From assembly GCA_046349875.1 (NCBI GenBank), contig JAXMBN010000003.1, forward strand, positions 124,001-188,000: DNA of 64,000 nucleotides. Reading direction: 5' to 3'. The first letter of the stretch is position 1; the number at the start of each line of letters is the position of its first letter. The stretch comes from JAXMBN01 sp046349875. Lineage in GTDB: Bacteria; Planctomycetota; Planctomycetia; Pirellulales; Pirellulaceae. Position numbers and translations under genes: made by a program. Positions 27,201 through 36,673 of the stretch are shown here, piece by piece. The notes under the pieces were generated by a model. It was not told the DNA's origin. It saw only the letters and a program-made list of their open reading frames with translations, and searched no databases.

Positions 27201-28445
27201 GGAACGGGAAGCTTTTCCATCGGCAAAGGGGCGATGAGTTCCATCGAAGACTTTTCGATCGATTCCTTTTCCATCGGCCAGACACAATTGAATTCGTCTG
27301 GTGAATTCGTAACTACATTTGAACCCATTCAGCCAATGAGTCCGGGCGGATTCAAACTCGCCTACTTCAAGCTCAATAAATTTGATCGCGATGGCTCGAT
27401 GTTGATCGCTGCCAATTCCTTTGGGATCTATGGCAATAAGACTCAATTGCCCTTGGATGTTGCCGATGTTCAATTGAATGGACTTGCCGATTTGGGAACT
27501 GCGTCGGACCCAGCCTTGGTTGTGACGAACGCTCAATTTGGTCGTTTGACTTACAGCGTTCCGAAGGTGCAGGTAGGAAGTTTGGTGTTTGATGCTGCTG
27601 CCGTTGGCAGTTCGAAGCCCTTGACCGTCAACTATCTTCCATCGCAACCATCCAATCGCAAAAGCTATGTCGTATTGGGTGGGGCAACGATGAAACCCAG
27701 TGCAACGGTCATCAAGTCGGATCTACAAGTGGTTTTTGGTGGTAATGGCAGCGACGGATTGCGCATTTATCCAGCCAACTCAAAATCGCCCGCGACGTAT
27801 ACCTTTGGGTTTGGTGTGTCGAGCAGTTTCTTAGCGGGAACTCAAGCGGTACGTCCTGTCGATGGCCCAAGTGGACTTCGTTTGCTTTATGATCCGCTTA
27901 CCAAAGCATTCCAGTTCCTCGGTGCGGCGACTCTCGATTTCAATCCAACGGTACCACACACCGCTTCGAATCTTGCGTTCACCGGAACGCCTTTGGAAGT
28001 CACTGCGACTCTGCCCAAAGGTGTGACCAACTTTCCTGTGAATCGACTCGATGGAAGTTCATTGAATTTCTTTCTTAGTGAACGAGCATCATTGAATGGC
28101 TTCGCAATGGCGCCCCGGCCGGTAGGAACACCCTATGCCGTTCTTGCGAGTGGAAAGGCCCTTCAACGTGGACAGAATCTTTATTCGCTGAACAGTGGAT
28201 TCCGTTTGGGACTTCTTGGCAATAGCGATCTGAGCGCTATTCGATACCTCGAGCGCGCAACGATGTGGTCAGCCAACACGGCAGTGGGAAGCGTGAATAA
28301 TACCGCTTCCAAATGGGCGAACCAGCTGGTTATGCGACCTGATGGAAACCTCGTACTTCCCAGTACAGCAGGCGATATCATCTGTCGTCCGACCCGGCCG
28401 GAAACCCTGGAGCCGAATTGCGAGTCTACAACACGGGAAAAATAG
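24270..28445 (+). CDS. giant secreted LEDR-motif protein, part 1 (PA14-like region)
   Basis: The N-terminus has a basic stretch and then MLRIESLEDRRVMAL, the planctomycete LExLEDR-type motif that marks exported giant proteins. At least three PA14-like modules follow: around 24700-24960 (GEYTFYLDP … FEWSGP), 25070-25360 (GTYQFYLSS … LDWSGP) and 26580-26850 (GEYVLDQTS … ALEFTRIE). The rest is beta-rich repeat sequence. The frame ends at 28443-28445 with an unrelated tail after AGDI. The natural continuation, LSSDPAGNPGAELRVYNTGK, is in another frame from 28382. The same frame as this part resumes at about 28640. I therefore read 24270-36587 as one ~4,100-residue gene interrupted by indels. Confidence 0.85.
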   Translation: MNFFPRKHKKSTTTYQHAQRSKSRKQKRLTRMLRIESLEDRRVMALGFSPYELIGDFVRNNAENYVATSPVKVDNTPLVAPDGGTEILRSRVSDFYPKNGLVTIETGMGSDSAFSTTQRIEVQTNSIDYTESVTKEVGFVRQLTTVFYTMTARVETAGEYTFYLDPISSRFATPTFKVDGIESKAEPLGYHHLKISMVPGRDYSIVITNPTGQYNDLNRIKFEWSGPNLTRRGFIPASDIAWSYRYNTSYESGYDRNGVIIVGAHLSAEKLTDLGSIKYTTSLAIPQTGTYQFYLSSSETSSLKVNGESFIQQSNGQENSVSRVYTAGTVLSLELSYTAMTRGARRLRLDWSGPGFSRRELQSSEPVRYETRSTSGTVYSDLSAFALTWNGATTSILKAGASADEIQAALNALPNIASSGGKVLVTKTNGASSYGVTFTGGLWYRPSIIQSSNPTIVKVVPSTSVALTKRDPNSQLKIQAIPGLEIAEIAIPNPTSIAIDNAPIFTPESFRIDSDFYGVKRERLRGSLQILKIQGQFVPEPKTLNVETSKSGLRVVSISSTSMGDYTLMPLIDSNGAERPINFITLGGLNFEAPSGIKAKLIAKSSDNNELVFVAQDTSVLVTAPYEGGKLTLRLIGDSTKPIFSADLRSGTVVTTNRFEFVSLELGGFSIPASPSMTVAYDATADKFQFSFNGQPLETTAMTGTWGPKNAGVTGELPVQQFELWGVTYAGTTYEAAALPSGSFQSIAQFENYPNKVLGTLGPSDGFAIDLGANAPKGNVGVRFNTAFRMPTTGEYVLDQTSQASPNGFWNGITQVKLNGNVVFNDTNSNPFINKIKLQLIGGQEYALEFTRIETQSIYSFTKGKYSLTLSTPGYLYTLGEMRSVDLAPMGEYYTTILNFDEAVLRRRVEMRIDMVPDLTSEQKEQAKRNYTLKIDRNRLTLTNLPILYSLYTNQGTSVATSASYSGVYGNPVKMKIGTGSFSIGKGAMSSIEDFSIDSFSIGQTQLNSSGEFVTTFEPIQPMSPGGFKLAYFKLNKFDRDGSMLIAANSFGIYGNKTQLPLDVADVQLNGLADLGTASDPALVVTNAQFGRLTYSVPKVQVGSLVFDAAAVGSSKPLTVNYLPSQPSNRKSYVVLGGATMKPSATVIKSDLQVVFGGNGSDGLRIYPANSKSPATYTFGFGVSSSFLAGTQAVRPVDGPSGLRLLYDPLTKAFQFLGAATLDFNPTVPHTASNLAFTGTPLEVTATLPKGVTNFPVNRLDGSSLNFFLSERASLNGFAMAPRPVGTPYAVLASGKALQRGQNLYSLNSGFRLGLLGNSDLSAIRYLERATMWSANTAVGSVNNTASKWANQLVMRPDGNLVLPSTAGDIICRPTRPETLEPNCESTTREK

Positions 28446-28650
28446 CGATCGTTGATAGTACTGAAAGACACTTTGGTCCCAAGGATCTTCAGCTGCGGTA
28501 ACCGCCTTCGATCCTTGCGTCGATCAGTTCCACTGCTGAAAGTCTTGGTGGAACGTTTGCGATGAACTTGAGGGATCGCCCCGTATGGCACTATGGCCGC
28601 CGTCAATTTGCTGGAGGGAAGTTTCCACGTCCGGCGTTTGGATTTCACTC
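28375..28650 (+). other. first frameshift cluster of the giant secreted-protein gene
   Basis: Protein-like sequence leaves frame 3 at about 28375, runs in frame 2 (LSSDPAGNPGAELRVYNTGK, then IAIVDSTERHFGPKDLQLR), meets a TAA at 28499, continues in the same frame 2 (PPSILASISSTAESLGGTF, MNLRDRPVWHYG) and returns to frame 3 near 28640 (SSFVLGGIQMDGGGKAIL). Two compensating shifts plus one in-frame stop are needed. Confidence 0.7.
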
Positions 28651-31600
28651 CAACAGTAGATCAGCCGTCGAGCTTCGTGCTCGGTGGAATTCAGATGGAT
28701 GGTGGAGGTAAGGCAATCCTTACCGATAGTCTTCAGTTGAGTTTCTCGAAAGCGATCTTTGATGGAAACGTCATCGCGGAAAGTTCCAATCCGCTTCAGG
28801 CGGCCACAACCATTGTCGCGAAGGCTGGCAAGATTGCACTCGCCAATGTCAAATCGGCCATCGTCACCAAAGTTGGTGATATGGTATTCAATCAATATCA
28901 GTCGACCTTGAATACGATGTCGACGCCGATGTCGTGGGTTTTCAAAGGGGCTGCGACCTATCTTGGCAAATCGGTGAATGTGGGCGAACCGGTCGAAGGC
29001 AGTCCTCAACTGAAGATCATTAATGATCCCATCAAAGGCTTCGTCCTTCGTACACTCAGCAAGTCAGCCGATCTCCCTAACGCTACTTTTCCGCTACCGG
29101 ACGCGATCAAAATTGCAGGTTTGAATTTTGATCTGACTCAGTTCGTTCAAGATGCGACTGCCATCGTCGAATCCGCCTCGAAAACCTACAGTCTTGCCTC
29201 GCGCGAATACACCGTCAAAGTTGGCAACACAAGCTTTACCATGAGCGCCAATATGAAGGTGAAAGTGAGCGCATCGGGAGCGGAACCGATCTCGTTTACG
29301 GCGACTGCAAAACAGAATTCGCAATTCTCGGTTGGAGGAGCGAATTTTCAGGTAACCAACATTCATGTTGGATACGACGTCGCCGACAAGCAGCTGACGA
29401 TGAATGGGCAAGCGGTATTTAGTTTTAAGGCTGGACGCGGCAATACGAATCTCACGGTCCAGCTTGGCTCCGATGCCGAGCCAGGTCTCGTCATTAAGAA
29501 TGGAGATCTCGAAAAACTCCTCGTTACGGTCGACGGCGCCTTTGAAATTCTCAAGCTCACCGGCAAAGTCCAAAAGCTCACGTTGGAATACAAGGGACAA
29601 GATCAAGAGTTTGCGATCTATGGTGGGGTCAGTATTTCGACCCAACCGCAAGGAGGCATCCAGGTCATCAAGGATCTTGAAGTATCGCTTGGCACAAGGG
29701 ATGAACCCGGGATTCGCATCGTTTCCGGCAGCCTCAAGTCCTTGGACATTACGATCAATGGTGAGATCAATCTCTTCAAGATCACAGCGGCACCCAAAGA
29801 TCTACACATTCGCTATTCTGCCGAAGAAGCTCAGTTGCAGATCACCGGCAAGGTTGTCGTCACATTGGCTCCCATGCTAACCCTGATCGCAGAGTTGCCG
29901 GGTAAGGGATTGTTGATTGACACGGATAATGGAACGGTACAAGTACGTGGACTGAGTTTGCGAGCCCAAGGAGAAATCACTTTTGGAGTCATGACCATCA
30001 AAGATCTCCATATCGACTACGAGCAAGCCGATAACGGGGATGTAACGATTGGTGCAGGTGCCGAGATCGATTTGCCAAGTGGGTTGGCTTTGGGCGGCGA
30101 ATTCAAAATCATCAATGGCAAGTTGGATTCGATTCGCATTATCTTCGAACGCAATCCAGGGATCCTCGTGGCGAACGGGCTCGTCAATATCTATGGAATT
30201 GATGTATCGGTAGCAGGGCTTTCCAATCTCGATTTGTTTGAAATGAAGGGTACGATCAAAGCCACTGTTGGACCGAAAGTGAAGTACGGCGCACAATCGT
30301 ATGCGCTAGTGGATGTGCAAGGGACCGTGACGATTACTCCACGTGACCTAACCGTGGAAGGGAATGCACTCTTCGTTGGTGGCAAGTTCGGAAAAGGAAC
30401 ATTTAAGGGAGTGCTCAATTGGACTGATACGCCGAGGGTCACCTTTGACGCGGATGTCAAGCTTTATCCGGGTGATATCGTGCAAGGCAAGATCAAGGCC
30501 TATGCCGATATCAATGGCAACGTCGATTTCAATGCGGCCATGGGAGTGTTTATTCCCAAGGGTGTCCCATTGGCCGGAGGGATGTCGCTTGGACAATTGA
30601 ATGTCGAGTTACGGGTTCGCCCAGCGCTGGAACCGTCCGCTAGCTATGTGCGGTTTGGCTTCAGCGATATTTCGATTACAGCAATCAAGATCCCGACGTT
30701 CCATGGTAACGTGAAGTTGAGCTTTGATAACTTGGTCAACTACGGATTTGGGGCGCGATTTTACATTCCTCTTCCTTGGCCGCTTCCGAACATCGATTAT
30801 TCCATCGACTTCAATGGCAGCTTCCAGATCCGTGATGCATCCAACGGCCCATTCATTCAAATCTTGGCAGCATCCAGTGTTCCAAACTCGCCAGATGGAT
30901 TGATCCGATTTGAAGCGATGACGCCCATTCCAACCTCAACGTTCATCGACCTTTATGCCGATCGAGACGAATTCGGAAATGATGGGTATCTCATTGCAAG
31001 TCATATCCCGTATTCCCCAGGTGCGCAGAACTTCACTTGGGAAAATATGGTGGCATTTGCAAACCCAGGGCAACCCGTCTATGTGTATGCCGTAATCAAC
31101 GATGGTGAGCATCCTACGTCGTACTCAGAGTATTCACCACGATTCAATACGACATCCGGCTTTGTTCCAACTTTGCTTGCACCGACGACCGTTCCTTTCA
31201 GTCCAGGTGAACGCAAGGTCTTTTCAGGAGCCAATGGAAACGCGATCGTCGTGACTGATCCGCGGCTTGCTCTGGATCCCGATTCTGAGATCGAGGTGCA
31301 GTTGGATGTCGGCTTTGGAACGATCGATCTTCCGCAGATTCCCAACGATGTTCGCTATTCTGGGAATGGGACCAAGCGTATGGTGCTTCGCGGAACTGCG
31401 TCCCAGGTCAACTCGGCCCTGAATGGTGCTTTCTATATTCCAATGCTCGAGACAAGTGAGGCTGACAAGATCGATGTGACGGTACGATTGCTTCCGTTGG
31501 AAAATCTGAGTGGTGGGACGAAGTCTCGGATCGTCCTCCAACCCAATCTGATATCGCTCGAGTTTATTCCCACGCAGGGCTTGGAAGATCCACGCATCAT

Positions 31601-32456
31601 CACCGTGGGTAGCGAAGAAGAAACACCATTGAGCGAACTACAGTTCGACCAACTCCAGACTTCCTATATTCATAGCGCAACCATTGCGATCAGCGATTAC
31701 GAAGCGGGCAAGGATTGGTTGAGTCTACCAGTTGAGGAAACCTATCAATCGGGTATCGATTCCTATTTCGACGAGACCACTGGTGTCTTGACTCTGACAG
31801 GAATGGATTGGGCGGAAGACTATCTCGATGCATTGCAAAGCGTGAGTTTTGTAACCCATAGTTCGGCAACGTCTAAGAGTCTAGTGATTCAGATCGCTGA
31901 TGAAGAGGGGGAAGTTGGAAGCTTGACTGTGCCGTTGCAAATGCGAGCGTCTCATGTCGCCCCGACGCTAGACGTGGGACCTATGGGAATCGATTACATC
32001 GAGGGAGGCGGGCCGGTTTCGATATCGCCTGAAGGCAACATTCAAGTTGCGAGTGGATCGAAGATTGATCGCATCGTCATTGGATTTGCCCCAGGTAGCT
32101 ATGTAACTGGATTGGACCAGTTATCGCTCCTCAGCAGCGACATTCAAGGCTCATTCAATGCCACCGATGGAACGCTTACTCTGACCGGTGATGCTCCGAT
32201 AAGCGGGTGGAACGCCGCTTTGCAACAGGTGATGTATCAGTCCAATGGATCGTCGTTTGTGGAGGGGAATCGCTATTTGGTAATCACCGTCTATGACGAC
32301 GGTCTCGAAAACAACTCTGATTCCGATGTCTTAGTGATTTCGCGGACTTCAAGCACTCCGGTTCACTCCAGTCCAGTCCTATCATTGGGGACTCTGAAAG
32401 ACACTTTGTGCCAACGAAGAACGGATGATCCTGGCTCCCGAACTCACCTTGAGTAG
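28593..32456 (+). CDS. giant secreted LEDR-motif protein, part 2 (beta repeats)
   Basis: This stretch continues the giant protein in the same frame as part 1. It holds a long run of ~50-60-residue beta modules in which phrases recur, such as LEKLLVTVDGAFEILKLTGK, LKSLDITINGEINLFKIT and VRGLSLRAQGEITFGVMT. These suggest a beta-helix or stacked sheet. From about 31600 come ~110-residue cadherin-like units with the pattern GVLTLTG-A--Y-DALQSV-F. The frame ends at 32454-32456 in a divergent tail after SPVLSLGT. No start codon here is natural; 28593 lies inside the shift cluster. Expression as a separate protein is unlikely. Confidence 0.75.
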   Translation: MAAVNLLEGSFHVRRLDFTPTVDQPSSFVLGGIQMDGGGKAILTDSLQLSFSKAIFDGNVIAESSNPLQAATTIVAKAGKIALANVKSAIVTKVGDMVFNQYQSTLNTMSTPMSWVFKGAATYLGKSVNVGEPVEGSPQLKIINDPIKGFVLRTLSKSADLPNATFPLPDAIKIAGLNFDLTQFVQDATAIVESASKTYSLASREYTVKVGNTSFTMSANMKVKVSASGAEPISFTATAKQNSQFSVGGANFQVTNIHVGYDVADKQLTMNGQAVFSFKAGRGNTNLTVQLGSDAEPGLVIKNGDLEKLLVTVDGAFEILKLTGKVQKLTLEYKGQDQEFAIYGGVSISTQPQGGIQVIKDLEVSLGTRDEPGIRIVSGSLKSLDITINGEINLFKITAAPKDLHIRYSAEEAQLQITGKVVVTLAPMLTLIAELPGKGLLIDTDNGTVQVRGLSLRAQGEITFGVMTIKDLHIDYEQADNGDVTIGAGAEIDLPSGLALGGEFKIINGKLDSIRIIFERNPGILVANGLVNIYGIDVSVAGLSNLDLFEMKGTIKATVGPKVKYGAQSYALVDVQGTVTITPRDLTVEGNALFVGGKFGKGTFKGVLNWTDTPRVTFDADVKLYPGDIVQGKIKAYADINGNVDFNAAMGVFIPKGVPLAGGMSLGQLNVELRVRPALEPSASYVRFGFSDISITAIKIPTFHGNVKLSFDNLVNYGFGARFYIPLPWPLPNIDYSIDFNGSFQIRDASNGPFIQILAASSVPNSPDGLIRFEAMTPIPTSTFIDLYADRDEFGNDGYLIASHIPYSPGAQNFTWENMVAFANPGQPVYVYAVINDGEHPTSYSEYSPRFNTTSGFVPTLLAPTTVPFSPGERKVFSGANGNAIVVTDPRLALDPDSEIEVQLDVGFGTIDLPQIPNDVRYSGNGTKRMVLRGTASQVNSALNGAFYIPMLETSEADKIDVTVRLLPLENLSGGTKSRIVLQPNLISLEFIPTQGLEDPRIITVGSEEETPLSELQFDQLQTSYIHSATIAISDYEAGKDWLSLPVEETYQSGIDSYFDETTGVLTLTGMDWAEDYLDALQSVSFVTHSSATSKSLVIQIADEEGEVGSLTVPLQMRASHVAPTLDVGPMGIDYIEGGGPVSISPEGNIQVASGSKIDRIVIGFAPGSYVTGLDQLSLLSSDIQGSFNATDGTLTLTGDAPISGWNAALQQVMYQSNGSSFVEGNRYLVITVYDDGLENNSDSDVLVISRTSSTPVHSSPVLSLGTLKDTLCQRRTDDPGSRTHLE

Positions 32457-32525
32457 TGATGCATCCATTTTGTTGGTGCTTCCGTTGCCATTAGTTCTAA
32501 TTATATCCAAGGCGAAGATGAATTG
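32390..32525 (+). other. second frameshift cluster of the giant secreted-protein gene
   Basis: After SPVLSLGT (frame 3) the sequence that fits the repeat unit is scattered over frames: SERHFVPTKNG in one frame, MILAPELTLSSDASILL in another, and VAISSNYIQGEDELIVGSVW back towards frame 3 at about 32480-32530. At least three small indels in about 130 bases would restore a normal cadherin-like unit. Confidence 0.65.
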
Positions 32526-35500
32526 ATCGTCGGATCCGTCTGGGAGGGAATGACGGCCGAGTTCGATGAGAAGACCGGAGTTCTTACGATCGAAGGAGTG
32601 GCAACTGCCTATGCTTACCAAGATGCACTGCGAAGCGTTGCATTCGTAGATCGCGCCGGCTTCCGAACACCAGGGCAGATTGAGTTTACCCTTCGCATTT
32701 CCGATGGTCTGAGCATTGACGCAAGAGAAAGCATGCTCGTCGACATTCGGTCGGCCGCGTTCCTGGATAGCCCACTGAGCGGCGTACCTACTTACGAAGT
32801 GGGACGGTCCTTGGAGCCGATTGTTCCTGAGTTGCGCGTTCAGAGTAGCGGTACCATCACCAACGCTATGGTCACGATTGCGGAAGGGTATGATGCTGCT
32901 CAGGATGAATTGATCTACGCGACTCAGCACGGTATTCAGGGGCACTTTCATACTGCGACGGGTACCCTGGAGCTTTCCGGTGAAGGAACCGCCGAGCAAT
33001 ACCAAGCGGCACTTCGGTCGATCCAGTATCGCAATAATCGCTATAACCCCAGCGCCGGTGATCGCACTCTATCCATTCAAGTTTGGGAATCGGGTGTGCC
33101 AAGCAATGTCTACGAAACCAGTATCTCTGTGGAGCCAGACGTTGTTCCCCCATCCGTAACGGTTGGGCTAGGAGTGAGCTACACCGAAGATGGATCGCCA
33201 GTTCAGGTCGCAAAAGATTTTGATCTTACTTCGCGAGATGCCACCTCGGCGTTCTTGGCTGCAGGAGACGAATTGTTCGGTGCCGAAATAAGCATCGTGA
33301 ATTTTGTCGATACAGAAGACGCGCTTCTGTTGGGCGGTTCGACGAATCCAGAGATCAGTGGTGCATTCGATCCTCAGGAAGGAAGGATTTACCTGACGGG
33401 CCAAGCCTCCTTCGCCGATTACGAACAAGCGATTCGATCCATTTACTATTACAACACCAGCGAAGCGCCCGATACTACACCGCGACAAATCAGCATTCGA
33501 CTGTTGGATAGTGCTGCGAATGGACTCGAGAACCAACTGATACTCACCCAAGTGATCGTTGGTGTTCCCGATCCTATCCAATTGGTCGCAGGTTCCGCTG
33601 AAGATCTTACGATGGAGGCAAACGAAGACCCGATTCGCTTGGGATTTGAAGATCTTGTATTCACCAGTGACGACTTAACGAATCCAGATGCTATCCTTCG
33701 CTTTACCGTTACAAGTGTTCCGAGCGAAGCATTGGGCCGCGTTCGCATGGCGGATGGAGATTGGTTGGAGGTCGGCAGAACCTATTCCTTGGAGCAAATG
33801 CAGGGAATGATGTTCGAACCTGAGTTAACCGCTGTTGGGACAGGGGAACTCTCCTACGAGGTGTTTGTTGCCGATGTGGATACAGGCTCGCAGGATCAAT
33901 CCGTATATCGCGATTCCATTTCCATTACCGTTCGTGGTGTATCGACTTCGACAACTTCCGAAGCGTTCGTTGCGCAAATGGGACGAGATCTGTTGGGCAA
34001 AGATCTGGCATCATCCGATCTTATTTCACTGGCTTCACAACTCGACTTGCGATTGCAACGAGTTGGATTGAGCGAAAACGGATATGTAGCGGAATATGAA
34101 GCGCGTCAAAGCATCGTCCGTGAATTCATGTCGGGCGACTTGTATCGTCGCAGTCAGTTGGAATCGATGTACCAAGAGCTTTTGCGACGGAGTGTGACGC
34201 AGGGCGAATTGAGCAATCATTTGAGTACGTTGGCGCTTGGTACCAGCCTCGAGTCGATTCGATGGAGCCTACTGGCAAGTGACGAGTACTACCAACTGCA
34301 ACATTTCAGTGGATATGAGAACTTCGTCGATGCAGTCTACCTCCATTTGTTCCAACACGGACCTTCCTTGAGTGAGAAGACGCAGTGGGTCAGCCAGCTC
34401 AAGCAAGGTGCTTCACGTCTTGCCGTGATTTCGTCCATTGGTGATTGGGATCATTGGAATATCGAAGATCAAAAGTCCATTTTGAAGGATCTAATCCGGA
34501 GGGAGTCGCAGTCCGATGATCCTCTCGAATATAGTTTCGTAAGTCGAGATCGTCTTATCGTCTCGGCCATCGGTTCCGATGAGTATTACTCGCAGTTTGC
34601 GGTTCCAACGGCGTTGCCAAGAGTGTTGACACAAGTAACCAATGCGTACCCATTTGTGGGAAAGCTGGGTGACATCAATGGTGACAAGGCAGGTGGAACC
34701 CTCATCGCCCCACAATATGTATTGGTCGCAGCCCACAGTGTTGCCGGTATTCCTCCACGACAATTGACTTTCACGATCGAAGGAAGCGTGTACACTGTCG
34801 ACTCGGTCTCAATTCACCCTGATTTCAATGCGTATCTATTAGGCACGGAAGATGGCAATGATATCGCCATCCTAAAGCTCACCCGTGAAGTCGTTGGAGT
34901 CACACCAGGAGTATTGAGTGGAAGAAGTCCTCGCTTAGGAGAAGTTTATTCGTTAGTTGGATTTGGACGTGAAGAAGAATCCGCATTCGGTACCAAACGC
35001 GTCGGTTCAACTCCTGGAATCACAGCCGTCGGTGCCAACGTATTCCAGTGGACGCGGAGAAGTCTCTCGCAAAACAATAGCGATCCTGGGGATTCGGGGT
35101 CACCTATTCTGGTCAAAGTCAATGGAATCGACCAAGTCGTGGGAGTCGTGTCGGGTGGATTGCGATCTAACTCGGAAGTCGGAGATGTCGCGACCAATAC
35201 TCGCGTGGACGCTTTCGTCGATTGGATTCGCTCAATCGTTCCTTCTATTCAAATTGCGGATATCGCGGATGCTCCGTCCTTGCAACTTGAAAAGACATCG
35301 ATCTACCTCAATGAAAATGAAGGACTTCAGTCTCTTGACTTCGTAGTGGCATCCGATGGTGATGTCGACATGGAAGTCAGCGCCGATCAGCCGAATCTAC
35401 TGTCGGAACTTTCTGTCAATTTGGGAGCAAATACTGGAGGCCAAATCGACTTTCAGATGTCTCCGAACCAGACGGGCGTTGTTCATATCGTTGTCACGGC

Positions 35501-36587
35501 GACCACCGGTACTTTGCAGACTCGCGAAACACTGACGCTCCACGTCGTTGGAAGAAATGATCCACCTACGATCGACTCGGTACCAGCCCAAAAGGTTTCG
35601 TCGGCACTTGTCCCCTTGAATATTCCTTTGACGGGGATTTCGGCAGGGAATGGCGAATCAGGAAACGTTCAAATATCCATTCTTGATGTTCAACCATCTC
35701 GCTTCTTCCAATCCACAAAACTCCAATATCAAAGCGGGGCCTCATCTGGCTTATTGACCGTTGTTCCGTCAGGTGTGCAAGGAGAGGCTAGTATCGAGTT
35801 GGAAGTGCGCGACGCTGGTTCCGATGGTCAGATGGGGACCGCCGACGATGCCACCCATGTGGAGTCGATAGAGGTCGTGTTCAACCATGATCCTTCGCTT
35901 CGCGTAGCAGATCGCGTGCGACTAGTTCTTTCCGAAGGAGCCAAATCGATCGAATTGGTTGGGATATCCGATGGCGATCAGCAGAGTCAACCGATCGTTA
36001 TCAATGCCGTATCTGATAATGTTTCGATAGTGGATCACCCACAAGTGATCTATGATCCATCGGTAGCGATGAGCAAGGGGAGCCTTCGTTTGACCCCATT
36101 GGGACTTGGGCAAGCGACGATCACGCTGACGATTGCCGATCGTGGATGGGACAAACTCCCAAGTCAAGATGATGCGTTCGCGACTATGACCATTCAGGTG
36201 GAAGTGGCCAGTCAAGCTGCTCCATGGCAGAATCCTTCGAATCCCATGGATGTCAATGGCGATAACTTGGTTACGCCGCTTGATGCTCTCACCATCATCA
36301 ACAAAATGAACTTAGATGGGATTGGAGTTCTGGGGAATCGCAGCACCATCGCGCCCCCATTCTTTGATGTGGATGGCGATGGGATTCTTCAACCAGTCGA
36401 TGCCTTGCTAGTCATCAATTCGCTTTTCCAGACGAACACTGGAAGTGAAGGTGAAGCAATGGATTCGTTTGATCCATTGAAATCAAGTTTGCCGGATGAT
36501 GAGTCAAGCGAATCGATCTGGAGTGATCTTCAATGGATGTTCGTGGACGAGACACATCCATCGTCACTGAAGCGTCGTTGGAAGTAG
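32523..36587 (+). CDS. giant secreted LEDR-motif protein, part 3 (cadherin-like, DUF4214, trypsin-like, dockerin)
   Basis: Domains in order: cadherin-like units to about 33950; a DUF4214 region (33960-34600) with repeated LYRRSQLESMYQELLRR and LLASDEYYQL phrases; a trypsin-like serine protease (about 34620-35240) with VAAHS (His codon 34734), GNDIAILKL (Asp codon 34860) and DPGDSGSPI (Ser codon 35094), so the catalytic triad is complete; further beta domains; and a C-terminal dockerin-like pair of calcium loops, DVNGDNLVTPLDALTIINKM and DVDGDGILQPVDALLVINSL (about 36247-36426). DUF4214 is often found in surface proteins. A protease embedded between adhesin-like domains suggests self-processing or substrate degradation outside the cell; this is inference. 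The TAG stop is at 36585-36587. Confidence 0.85.
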   Translation: MIVGSVWEGMTAEFDEKTGVLTIEGVATAYAYQDALRSVAFVDRAGFRTPGQIEFTLRISDGLSIDARESMLVDIRSAAFLDSPLSGVPTYEVGRSLEPIVPELRVQSSGTITNAMVTIAEGYDAAQDELIYATQHGIQGHFHTATGTLELSGEGTAEQYQAALRSIQYRNNRYNPSAGDRTLSIQVWESGVPSNVYETSISVEPDVVPPSVTVGLGVSYTEDGSPVQVAKDFDLTSRDATSAFLAAGDELFGAEISIVNFVDTEDALLLGGSTNPEISGAFDPQEGRIYLTGQASFADYEQAIRSIYYYNTSEAPDTTPRQISIRLLDSAANGLENQLILTQVIVGVPDPIQLVAGSAEDLTMEANEDPIRLGFEDLVFTSDDLTNPDAILRFTVTSVPSEALGRVRMADGDWLEVGRTYSLEQMQGMMFEPELTAVGTGELSYEVFVADVDTGSQDQSVYRDSISITVRGVSTSTTSEAFVAQMGRDLLGKDLASSDLISLASQLDLRLQRVGLSENGYVAEYEARQSIVREFMSGDLYRRSQLESMYQELLRRSVTQGELSNHLSTLALGTSLESIRWSLLASDEYYQLQHFSGYENFVDAVYLHLFQHGPSLSEKTQWVSQLKQGASRLAVISSIGDWDHWNIEDQKSILKDLIRRESQSDDPLEYSFVSRDRLIVSAIGSDEYYSQFAVPTALPRVLTQVTNAYPFVGKLGDINGDKAGGTLIAPQYVLVAAHSVAGIPPRQLTFTIEGSVYTVDSVSIHPDFNAYLLGTEDGNDIAILKLTREVVGVTPGVLSGRSPRLGEVYSLVGFGREEESAFGTKRVGSTPGITAVGANVFQWTRRSLSQNNSDPGDSGSPILVKVNGIDQVVGVVSGGLRSNSEVGDVATNTRVDAFVDWIRSIVPSIQIADIADAPSLQLEKTSIYLNENEGLQSLDFVVASDGDVDMEVSADQPNLLSELSVNLGANTGGQIDFQMSPNQTGVVHIVVTATTGTLQTRETLTLHVVGRNDPPTIDSVPAQKVSSALVPLNIPLTGISAGNGESGNVQISILDVQPSRFFQSTKLQYQSGASSGLLTVVPSGVQGEASIELEVRDAGSDGQMGTADDATHVESIEVVFNHDPSLRVADRVRLVLSEGAKSIELVGISDGDQQSQPIVINAVSDNVSIVDHPQVIYDPSVAMSKGSLRLTPLGLGQATITLTIADRGWDKLPSQDDAFATMTIQVEVASQAAPWQNPSNPMDVNGDNLVTPLDALTIINKMNLDGIGVLGNRSTIAPPFFDVDGDGILQPVDALLVINSLFQTNTGSEGEAMDSFDPLKSSLPDDESSESIWSDLQWMFVDETHPSSLKRRWK

Positions 36588-36673
36588 TCGAGAGCATTGT
36601 GCGTGGTTCACCCGCATTGGATGGGTGAAGTGCGATGGACCACTTCGGGAAGTCAGGTCATGATCGACCGGGA

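Noticed and set aside
28375..28650. Programmed frameshift or stop readthrough in the giant gene
   Set aside because: Two opposite shifts plus a stop, and a similar cluster at 32.4 kb, fit errors or decay better than recoding; no slippery site with a downstream structure was seen.
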